From Caryophanales bacterium (GTDB lineage Bacteria; Bacillota; Bacilli; Exiguobacteriales; Exiguobacteriaceae): a stretch of 23,223 bases of DNA. The position numbers and the translations under genes are program-made. Positions 6,122 through 12,136 of the stretch are shown here, piece after piece. The notes beneath the pieces are model-generated. The model searched no databases. It was given only the letters and a program-made list of their open reading frames with translations, and had not been told where the DNA came from. The stretch is from positions 1 through 23,223 of the forward strand of contig CABIYO010000040.1 of the NCBI GenBank assembly GCA_902362975.1, given 5' to 3'. How positions within the stretch are numbered: the stretch's first letter is position 1; each line of letters opens with the position of its first letter.

Positions 6122-7618
6122 TTAATTCGCTTGTTTCAATTCTTCCACAGTCTCTACTTGGTCATCAAACTTACGAACATCCACGCGTTTCACAAAGAAC
6201 GCAAGGACGAGCGCCAAGAGGTTCATCCCGAGTGCAACATAAAATGAATATTGAATCCCAGATAAGAGGGCTTGCTGAGTGATGGCACTCATCGAGCTCT
6301 CAGTGAGTGTCGCAGGATCGACTCCTGCCATCAATGATTCAGCTTCCGTACGTGTCACTGAGTTCATGATGGTGACGAGAACTGCCGTACCAATCGCACC
6401 AGATACTTGTTGGACCGTGTTGTTGATGGCCGTTCCGTGCGGATTGAGGCGAGTCGGCAATTGGTTCAGTCCATTAGTCATGATGGGCATCATGACCATT
6501 GACATCCCGAACATACGCAACGTGTACGTTAAGACGATGTATGTGTAGGTCGAGTCAAGTTGGACGTTTGCGAGCATGTACGTCGATACGGCGGTGATGG
6601 TCAATCCGGTAAGTGCCAATAATTTTGGTCCGAATCGGTCAAACAGTTTACCTGTGATCGGTGACATGATTCCCATGATGATCGCACCAGGGAGAAGCAT
6701 GAGCCCTGAATCGAGTGGGGAAATGCCACGAACGCTTTGAACGTAAGCCGGCGTCAAAATCATACCGGAGAACATGGCGACCGCGTTGACCATCGCAATG
6801 ACTGACGCGAGTGCGAACATCGGGTGTTTATAGGCACGCAAGTCGAGTAATGGTTTTTCCATATGGAGCTGGCGATAGATGAATGCGATCAACGAGATGG
6901 CACCAACGATCATCGTCGCCAAGACGATTGGGTTGTCCCAGCCGTCCGAACTTGCTGAACTGACACCGTATAAAATCCCACCAAATCCGAGTGTCGATAA
7001 GACGAGTGACAAGTAATCGAGTGACTGGTCTTTGTTTTGGACCATGACGTTCTCCGCTTTCCAAACAGCAAGCGCGAGACCGATGATGGCGAGCGGTAAA
7101 ATCATTTCGAATAAGACGCGCCAATCATAGTACTCGACGATATAACCTGAGAGTGTCGGTCCGATCGCAGGAGCTGAAATCATGACAAGTCCGAAAATTC
7201 CCATTGCCATTCCACGCTTTTCACGTGGGAAGCTGACGAGCATGACGTTCATCAAGAGTGGTCCCATTGTCGAGGCGCCGACGGCTTGAATCATTCGACC
7301 AGTCAAGAGCCAGCCAAAGTTTGGCGAGAAGGCCGCGATAGCCGTACCGATGGCGAAGATACTCATCGACGTAATGAACAAGCTTCGGTTTGAAAAACGA
7401 GTGATTAAATAGGCGGATGCCGGGACAAGTACACCTGTCACGAGCATAAATCCGGTCGCGAGCCATTGTACGGTCGAGTAGTCTGCAATCTCGAGATCGA
7501 CCATGATCGATGGGAGCGCGACGTTGAGTAAAGAGTTGTTTAAAAATGCGATAAACGCACCCGCAAAGAGGACCGCCAGCATAACGTAAGGCGGTTTCTT
7601 TTGGAATTCTGGTTTCAT
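6122..7618 (-). CDS. MFS drug exporter, DHA2 (14-helix, EmrB/QacA) family
   Basis: 498 residues with about 14 hydrophobic helices, as expected for the DHA2 branch of the major facilitator superfamily, which expels drugs using the proton gradient. Visible signatures are NVALPSIM in the first helix, the antiporter-type motif GPTLSGYIVEYYDWRVLFE near residue 150, and a late loop with FDRFGPKLLALTG. The frame stays open upstream for 91 more codons, but these overlap the operator region and the divergent regulator. The ATG at 7618 has AAGGAG 8 nt upstream and is the real start. It is divergent from a TetR-family gene, the usual layout for a repressor controlling its exporter. The substrate is unknown. 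Confidence 0.92.
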   Translation of the reverse strand: MKPEFQKKPPYVMLAVLFAGAFIAFLNNSLLNVALPSIMVDLEIADYSTVQWLATGFMLVTGVLVPASAYLITRFSNRSLFITSMSIFAIGTAIAAFSPNFGWLLTGRMIQAVGASTMGPLLMNVMLVSFPREKRGMAMGIFGLVMISAPAIGPTLSGYIVEYYDWRVLFEMILPLAIIGLALAVWKAENVMVQNKDQSLDYLSLVLSTLGFGGILYGVSSASSDGWDNPIVLATMIVGAISLIAFIYRQLHMEKPLLDLRAYKHPMFALASVIAMVNAVAMFSGMILTPAYVQSVRGISPLDSGLMLLPGAIIMGIMSPITGKLFDRFGPKLLALTGLTITAVSTYMLANVQLDSTYTYIVLTYTLRMFGMSMVMMPIMTNGLNQLPTRLNPHGTAINNTVQQVSGAIGTAVLVTIMNSVTRTEAESLMAGVDPATLTESSMSAITQQALLSGIQYSFYVALGMNLLALVLAFFVKRVDVRKFDDQVETVEELKQAN

Positions 7619-7701
7619 ATGGATGGCTCCTTTATTTTCTAAATAGTTATGTGTTGGTAAGTGTCGATGAAATGATTTTATACCCGTTGTATAAATAAAG
7701 C

Positions 7702-7732
7702 AACCATTTTGTACTATTAGTCTAAAATGGTT
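7702..7732. promoter_or_regulatory. inverted repeat between exporter and TetR gene, probable operator
   Basis: Perfect 9-bp arms AACCATTTT (7702-7710) and AAAATGGTT (7724-7732) flank a 13-bp centre. A second, partly overlapping symmetry is TACTAT (7712-7717) with ATAGTA (7743-7748). The site lies between the two divergent starts, so one bound TetR could control both genes. TATAGT at 7742 is a possible -10 box for the regulator, with a poor -35. Confidence 0.6.
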
Positions 7733-7781
7733 TTCGGTGCTATAGTAAAGGTACAAACCAGAGAGAACGGAGCATGTAAGA

Positions 7782-8654
7782 ATGAAAGAGAAAAAAAGAA
7801 AAGTCGCCGATATTGCCATGTCTCTCTTCATCGAAAATGGAGTGCAACACACATCGGTGCAAGAGATTATCGACCGTGCCAATATCTCCAAAGGGACGTT
7901 TTATAACTACTTCTCATCGAAGACGGATTGTGTCGCCAGTATCCTCGAGAACTTACGATATGATGCAGGGCAACGCCGGATTGAGATGCAGATGGGGCGC
8001 GATAAACGAGATCGTGACGTCTTCATCGAGCAAATCTCGATATTGATTCAATTGAACGAAGAACGGAATTTGCATGCGTTATTTGAATCGATCATGTCGT
8101 CAAACGAGAATGAATTGAAGAAACTTGTTCTTCAACATCGCATTTATGAGATTGAATGGATTGCGATGCGTTTGACGGAAATTATCGGAGAGGCTGTCAG
8201 ACCGTATTCGATGGAATTAACGGTGCTCTTCAACGGAATGTTGCAACATATCTTGTTCACGAATCGAATCACGAATGCCGCTTACTCTCCTCAAAAGGTC
8301 GTCCGAAGCTTATACACGTATGTCGAATTGATTGCCGATCGAATGATGGAGACAGGGGAGCATGTCTTGAACCCGGTCACGGTCGAGCAAATGCGTGGGA
8401 CGACAGATAAGCATCTCATTACAATCGAAGAATTAAACGAGATGGCTGCTCGCATCGAAGAGCATATCGAGATGACGGAAGAACAGCGTGATTTGTTCGA
8501 TGCGATTTCGTTCGAACTTAAACAAGAGCGTCTTCGGAAAATCGTGTTAGAGCAATTGTTAAAGCCATTCCAACGGCTATTTAAAGGCGAGACAGGCGAG
8601 ACAGAAGTACAAAAGTTCACGAATCTCGTGTGGTTGTATACGCGGACGCATTAA
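7782..8654 (+). CDS. TetR/AcrR-family regulator, YerO-like length
   Basis: 290 residues, longer than the common 190-220 for TetR proteins. Residues 6-50 are the DNA-binding domain, with SVQEIIDRANISKGTFYNYF as the helix-turn-helix and its hallmark. The remaining 240 residues are predicted helical, with a Glu/Arg-rich section around 210-270. Length and layout resemble Bacillus subtilis YerO, which represses a multidrug exporter; that match is from memory. The start is ATG 7782, with GGAG 9 nt upstream. It probably represses the divergent exporter at 6122-7618 through the palindrome at 7702-7732. Whether it also affects the membrane-protein genes downstream is unclear, since only 54 bp separate them and no terminator is visible. 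Confidence 0.88.
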   Translation: MKEKKRKVADIAMSLFIENGVQHTSVQEIIDRANISKGTFYNYFSSKTDCVASILENLRYDAGQRRIEMQMGRDKRDRDVFIEQISILIQLNEERNLHALFESIMSSNENELKKLVLQHRIYEIEWIAMRLTEIIGEAVRPYSMELTVLFNGMLQHILFTNRITNAAYSPQKVVRSLYTYVELIADRMMETGEHVLNPVTVEQMRGTTDKHLITIEELNEMAARIEEHIEMTEEQRDLFDAISFELKQERLRKIVLEQLLKPFQRLFKGETGETEVQKFTNLVWLYTRTH

Positions 8655-8665
8655 GGACAAAAATT

Positions 8666-8707
8666 TTCCTATGAAGTAATTCCTATGAAGTAATTCCTAT
8701 GAAGTAA
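8666..8707 (+). repeat. three perfect 14-bp tandem repeats
   Basis: TTCCTATGAAGTAA occurs three times head to tail at 8666-8679, 8680-8693 and 8694-8707, directly between the TetR gene and the first membrane-protein fragment. Each copy contains ATGAAGTAA, a Met-Lys-stop mini-frame. The run looks like replication slippage at a rearrangement junction and could change copy number. Confidence 0.9.
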
Positions 8708-8708
8708 T

Positions 8709-8949
8709 ATGGGGGCGTTTATTCGACCAAAGTTGAAAGGATTACATCGTCGTCAATTCGTTCGGCATGGGATCAACAGTGTTGCCTTTTTCCTCGCGTT
8801 GAATCATCAATTACTATTCACCTCAAATGTGGCGTATATGGGTGTCACGGTATTCATTGGTGGTGCGATGCTATGGACGTTGAACGTGAACAAACAAACG
8901 AAACAACAAGATTATGGAGTATATACATTTCGACAAGGAGGCGATATAG
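8709..8949 (+). pseudogene. broken first member of the small membrane-protein family
   Basis: The frame from ATG 8709 gives about 60 residues with two membrane helices (SVAFFLALNHQLLF and AYMGVTVFIGGAMLW) and then a basic tail. These line up with the C-terminal half of the following paralogues, so the N-terminal half appears lost, the gap coinciding with the 14-bp tandem repeats. The same frame stays open to 9326 but only as a shadow of the next gene. Near 8915-8949 another frame gives a natural-looking end (MEYIHFDKEAI, TAG at 8947), which suggests a frameshift in the tail. No convincing ribosome binding site precedes the ATG. Confidence 0.5.
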
Positions 8950-9399
8950 GTGGCACAAGATGTAAAGTGGATGCGACGAATGCGACGTTATGCCGTACCC
9001 ATCTTGATTCTTTATGTCACGGCCGTCATTGTCGCTCTCTTATTAGAGAAAATGTGGCTTATCCCCATCATGGCGTCGGTCTCTATGATTATCGTCGTGA
9101 TGGGCTATCAAGAGATGCGTATCATGTGGCGAATGACAAAACATCCGAAAGCTCATCGAATGCTTATATTCCAATACGTATTCGAATGGGTGGATGCGAT
9201 TTTGTTGACGGCTCTTATGGTGACGCTGCTGACAGCAGAAGATTTTGGTCTCGTGATCGGTCTCTTTTTTGGGATATGGGGAGTACTCAGTCCGATTCGG
9301 CAGAAGTGGTTCACGAAGCAACTTAAACAAATCGATCCGGAATTACCGACGTATGAGGAAGTGATTGAAGGGAGTGAACGAAATGGACCGTCAATTTGA
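8950..9399 (+). CDS. small four-helix membrane protein, LPTYEEV-tail family, member 1
   Basis: 149 residues starting at GTG 8950, with AAGGAGG 8 nt upstream. A basic N-terminus (VKWMRRMRRY) is followed by two hydrophobic helices (about 14-50), a short amphipathic linker, two more helices (about 80-115), and a hydrophilic C-terminus containing LKQIDPELPTYEEVIEG. The same layout and tail recur in the next gene. I do not recognise the family. The stop overlaps the next start by 17 nt, so the cluster is translationally coupled. The conserved acidic PTYEEV tail should lie in the cytoplasm, where it could bind a partner. Confidence 0.75.
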   Translation: MAQDVKWMRRMRRYAVPILILYVTAVIVALLLEKMWLIPIMASVSMIIVVMGYQEMRIMWRMTKHPKAHRMLIFQYVFEWVDAILLTALMVTLLTAEDFGLVIGLFFGIWGVLSPIRQKWFTKQLKQIDPELPTYEEVIEGSERNGPSI

Positions 9400-9853
9400 A
9401 CTCACGATAACGCATGCCAAACAGTTCGAACGATTCTTTGGTTGGCCGGTATTCTTCATTTTCCTGATTTCGTTCATCGTGATGGTACGAACACAGGCAA
9501 CATGGGTCATCCCCGTCATGTTGGTCGTATCCATGGGCATGGCTTATAAAGGATACATGGAATATCGAGTCATTCGCCCTTTTGCCGAACATCAAAACGT
9601 CGTTCGGGTGTTGTGATATCGACTCGTTGACTGTTGGATTAGTGCTGTTTCGTTATTTGTGCTCTTCATCCCGATGTATGTGAACGAAGATGCCTTCATC
9701 CTGACCGGTGGGATCGTCGCCCTTTGGGGGTTGACGAAATCGTATCGAGAGAAGAAGTGGGAAGAGCGGATTCATGCGCATCAGTCAGAACTACCGACGT
9801 ATGAAGAAGTGTTGGAAGGAGGAGAGAACATATGGAACTATCACCAAAAGTGA
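9383..9853 (+). pseudogene. small membrane protein, LPTYEEV-tail family, member 2, with in-frame TGA
   Basis: A single 156-codon frame begins at ATG 9383 (GGGAG about 8 nt upstream) and ends at 9853, but codon 78 (9614-9616) is TGA. Before it are a polar N-terminus and two membrane helices; after it, in the same frame, are two more helices and the tail HQSELPTYEEVLEGG, matching member 1 closely. The paralogue has Phe near the stop position, so Trp is a plausible original codon. Translation should yield only the first two helices. The 3' end overlaps the next gene's start by 22 nt, and its tail codons contain that gene's ribosome binding site. Confidence 0.8.
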
Positions 9854-10350
9854 AATCGCAAATCGACACGATTCTAAAAGTAGACCGCTTGACGAAATGG
9901 GGTGTCGGCATCATCGGAATCGGACTCGTTGTCAGTTTTTTGATTTATGCCTCGTATTGGACACTCTCAGATAGTGTCGTCACGGGAACATTATATGCGG
10001 TGCTCGCCGCAATCTTGACGGGTGTTTTTATTCAATATCGAATGTGGCTGCGCTTTGTGACGAGTCAGACGGCACGCAACCTCTTATCGTTCAAAATGAT
10101 GGCACATACGCTCGCTTTGACGGGTGTCGGGATTTACGGACTCTTTTACTTCACGAGTGAAACGACAGGTCCACAATCGTTCCGTGTGTTCCTTCTTTCG
10201 CAACTGACGTTTTTTGGGATTGAATATTTGGCGAAGCGGTTCGACCGCGTCATTCAATCTTACGATGAAAACTATTTGACGGATCAAGACTTAAAAGAAA
10301 TTCGTGAAGTCCGCGAATACGAGAGGGAGCAACATCGTGAACAAGCGTGA
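9832..10350 (+). CDS. small four-helix membrane protein, family member 3
   Basis: 172 residues from ATG 9832, preceded by GGAGGAG. There are four hydrophobic helices at about residues 22-44, 50-68, 85-106 and 118-133, then a long charged C-terminus with SYDENYLTDQDLKEIREVREYEREQ. The topology is that of members 1 and 2, but the tail follows a second pattern (ENYLT.[QR][DE]LKE) shared with the next gene. The gene overlaps both neighbours, so it is part of one operon. Function unknown. Confidence 0.75.
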   Translation: MELSPKVKSQIDTILKVDRLTKWGVGIIGIGLVVSFLIYASYWTLSDSVVTGTLYAVLAAILTGVFIQYRMWLRFVTSQTARNLLSFKMMAHTLALTGVGIYGLFYFTSETTGPQSFRVFLLSQLTFFGIEYLAKRFDRVIQSYDENYLTDQDLKEIREVREYEREQHREQA

Positions 10351-10807
10351 TCAGATGAGAGAGCTTATCAGAGTGGAAACTGAAAAGAATGGAGTCTTCA
10401 CTTTTCTGTCGTGGATGATCTGTATTGCACTGTTTGTTGCGACTGAAAAAGGATGGGTGTCAGCAGGAACTGTTCTTTTGATTGGTCAATTTGCGGGTCT
10501 ATTTGCGATTAAAAAATCTTGGAAGAAAGAAACGGTTCAATTGAAGTATTTAACGAATCGAGACGCCAAACGTCACGTACACTTGATGTCGATTTTTAAT
10601 TTTTTGACGTTTCCGATTTTGCTCATCCTCATGTTCGGATGGGTAACGAAACAAATTGAGACACCTTACTTTATTGGGTTGATGGTCACTGGGGGTGTCA
10701 TATCCGTCATCGGTCATAAATGGTACGAGCGATATATGGTTCGTCTTGATGAGAACTATGTCACGGAACGAGAGTTAAAAGAAGAACAAAAATGGGGGAG
10801 CGCATGA
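10337..10807 (+). CDS. small four-helix membrane protein, family member 4
   Basis: 156 residues from GTG 10337, with GAGAGGGA about 8 nt upstream; an in-frame upstream ATG at 10304 lies deep in the previous gene. It has two N-terminal helices (about 23-58), a charged loop with KYLTNRDAKRHVHL, two further helices (about 90-130), and the tail LDENYVTERELKEEQKWGSA. That tail resembles the preceding gene's, so members 3 and 4 form a subfamily. It is the last gene of the cluster, as the terminator overlaps its stop codon. Function unknown. Confidence 0.75.
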   Translation: MNKRDQMRELIRVETEKNGVFTFLSWMICIALFVATEKGWVSAGTVLLIGQFAGLFAIKKSWKKETVQLKYLTNRDAKRHVHLMSIFNFLTFPILLILMFGWVTKQIETPYFIGLMVTGGVISVIGHKWYERYMVRLDENYVTERELKEEQKWGSA

Positions 10808-10826
10808 GCGTCTCTCCCATTTTATT
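10791..10826 (+). terminator. terminator of the membrane-protein cluster
   Basis: AATGGGGGAGCGC pairs with GCGTCTCTCCCATT (one G-T pair, one bulge) around ATGA, followed by a short T-rich run. The stop codon of the last gene lies within the structure. Confidence 0.55.
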
Positions 10827-10890
10827 GGAATAGACGAGCGATGAACTCCACACATGCCGCAAAGGGAAGAAAGAGAAGGAGTCCGAGCCA
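10822..10890 (-). pseudogene. possible C-terminal remnant of a membrane-protein gene
   Basis: A 22-codon minus-strand frame reads WLGLLLFLPFAACVEFIARL with a natural stop, which looks like a terminal membrane helix. A TAA closes the frame immediately upstream and there is no start codon. It lies just beyond the stop of the gene at 10912. It may be a remnant of a former downstream gene, or chance. Confidence 0.25.
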
Positions 10891-10911
10891 TTAATCTCGC
10901 CACACGACGAA

Positions 10912-11103
10912 TCAGAAAGCGGCTTGCAGACATAGGATACCGACTGCAGCAAAAATCACGAAAAAGAATGCTTTCTTACGGGTGGAGCGGTCATCCCACC
11001 ATTCCTTGAAATTGACATCCCCTAACGTGCTATTGTCTTCAAATTCGAGCCACCTGGATAAGACGGATAACAGAATGCCAATCAATAGGAAGATTCCACT
11101 CAT
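10912..11103 (-). CDS. small two-helix membrane protein
   Basis: 63 residues: an N-terminal membrane helix (MSGIFLLIGILLSVLSRW), a polar middle with FKEWWDDRSTRKKAF, and a second helix (FFFVIFAAVGILCLQAAF) ending at the stop. The ATG at 11103 has GAGGGG about 8 nt upstream. No family is recognised. It stands alone, convergent with the membrane-protein cluster and divergent from the glmS-ribozyme transcript. Confidence 0.65.
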   Translation of the reverse strand: MSGIFLLIGILLSVLSRWLEFEDNSTLGDVNFKEWWDDRSTRKKAFFFVIFAAVGILCLQAAF

Positions 11104-11133
11104 GTGTTTCCCCTCGTTTCTTTACTTGTTACT

Positions 11134-11174
11134 TGTATCATGCAGGTTCTCTCCCTACTCGAAAACCTGATACA
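11134..11174. promoter_or_regulatory. inverted repeat upstream of the small membrane-protein gene
   Basis: TGTATCA-tgc-AGGTT (11134-11148) mirrors AACCTGATACA (11164-11174) apart from a 3-nt insertion. It lies about 30-70 bp upstream of the minus-strand ATG at 11103. It may be an operator or a cruciform; I cannot decide. Confidence 0.35.
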
Positions 11175-11320
11175 TTGATGGCATTTTAGTGAAAGTGGTG
11201 ACTTTTACATGAACGGTAAAAAAGTATTTAGCGACTACTTTAACAATTTCTCTATCCAACACGCTTTGTACTCGATAGCATGAAAGCGTATCTGGAGAAA
11301 CGGCTAGATATGAAGTGGAA

Positions 11321-11462
11321 GCGCCAGAACTTCTATGGAGTTGACGAGGACGAAGGTGATCGAGATTTCGGCGGATGCCTTACAGTCGCGTGTCACGACT
11401 GAGAGAGTTTTGATAAAACGTTCGGGTGACCGGGCGGACAAAACGAGACTTGATGACATCAC
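11321..11462 (+). ncRNA. glmS ribozyme (glucosamine-6-phosphate-activated, self-cleaving)
   Basis: The segment carries the glmS ribozyme signature in order: GCGCCAGAACT at the 5' end, with self-cleavage expected between 11320 and 11321; a very short ACTTC/GGAGT hairpin; GTTGACGAGGACG (11340-11352); ATCGAGATTTCGGCGGATGCC; the CAGTCG/CGACTG stem; and the downstream GGGTGACC...ACAAAACGAGA part with TGATGACATCAC. It normally sits in the leader of glmS mRNA, where glucosamine-6-phosphate triggers cleavage and loss of the message. Here it precedes the first ten or so codons of glmS, which then break off. The core looks complete. The 3' limit is approximate. Confidence 0.88.
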
Positions 11463-11516
11463 TCAAAAAAGCCCGTTTCCTTTTTCGAGAAATCGAAGCA
11501 AAGAGGAGATTTTTGT

Positions 11517-11630
11517 ATGTGTGGAATCGTAGGGATGATTGGACAAGTTGGAACGAAAATTATTCACGGTCAATACGGGACACGCCATCGCTTCATATAT
11601 CGGTTCGTTGTTCGGAAAGGCGACGATTGA
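11517..11630 (+). pseudogene. glmS: glmS 5' remnant fused out of frame to mtlD
   Basis: ATG 11517, with GAGGAG 8 nt upstream, opens MCGIVGMIGQ, the N-terminus of a class II glutamine amidotransferase with its catalytic Cys2. Together with the ribozyme just upstream this identifies glmS (glutamine-fructose-6-phosphate aminotransferase, normally about 600 residues). After about codon 10 the sequence switches to mtlD in another frame, giving a 37-residue product with no function expected. A working glmS should exist elsewhere, since the enzyme is needed for cell-wall precursor synthesis. Confidence 0.82.
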
Positions 11631-12096
11631 CGAGGCGCTACAAGATCGCCGTGTGCGTCAAGTCGTCCAAGGCGCTCTATATGAGACAGGTTGGTTATTG
11701 CTTGAGAAATACGGATTCGAGGCGAAAGAGCATAGCCAATACATTCAAAAAATTATCAAGCGTTTTGAAAACCCGAAACTGAAGGATGAAGTGTCGCGCG
11801 TGGCGCGTTCGCCGATTCGTAAACTTGGACCGAGCGACCGTCTCGTCAAACCGGCACGCGAATTGATGGATAACGGCATCGAGCCAAACGAACTCGCTTA
11901 CGGGATTGCAGCAGCCCTTCATTACTACAACCCGGATGATTCGGAATCGTCGGAGCTGAATTTGTCGATCGAAGAACACGGCATCTCGTCAACGATTGAA
12001 AAATACCTTCATCTTCATGAAGGGGACACGTTGACTCAGTTGATTCTCGATCAATATCATTTGATTCGGGAAGAAGAAAAAGAACGTGTGTCTTAA
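11539..12096 (+). pseudogene. mtlD: mtlD 3' half (mannitol-1-phosphate 5-dehydrogenase)
   Basis: About 182 codons encode the C-terminal domain of MtlD, from ERKLFTVNTGHAIASYIG through RRVRQVVQGALYETG, RSPIRKLGPSDRLVKPA and ELAYGIAAALHYYNPDD to the natural end. The full enzyme is about 370-390 residues; the N-terminal NAD-binding domain is missing, so it cannot oxidise mannitol-1-phosphate. The frame opens at a TTG inside the glmS remnant, and a TGA sits immediately upstream at 11536. Internally the frame is clean, so the break may be recent, or the ribozyme-led transcript may still express the fragment. Confidence 0.85.
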
Positions 12097-12098
12097 TC

Positions 12099-12136
12099 AA
12101 AAATCGCTTCTGTCCATTTGACAGAAGCGATTTTTT
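12099..12136. terminator. bidirectional terminator between mtlD' and the EAL gene
   Basis: A perfect 16-bp stem (12099-12114 with 12120-12135) starts with A5 and ends in T6. It lies 2 bp after the mtlD stop, and its right arm overlaps the stop codon of the minus-strand gene. Confidence 0.9.

Noticed and set aside
5883..6282. Small open frames over the CRISPR remnant and exporter terminator
   Set aside because: They consist of translated CRISPR repeats and terminator stem sequence and have no ribosome sites.
7619..7891. N-terminal extension of the exporter by 91 residues
   Set aside because: It would cross the operator region and overlap the divergent regulator's start. The internal ATG at 7618 has a good ribosome site and gives the normal family N-terminus.
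8709..9326. A 205-residue protein from the full open frame
   Set aside because: After about residue 80 the frame lies over the well-supported gene at 8950-9399, and its residues become Arg/Ser/His-rich, typical of a shadow frame.
5134..9616. Use of TGA as a sense codon (Trp or selenocysteine), suggested by two genes with in-frame TGA
   Set aside because: TGA is the normal stop of several intact genes here, including those ending at 10350, 10807 and 20429, and of the permease at 2237. No SECIS-like element was evident. Independent nonsense mutations fit the general decay of the region.
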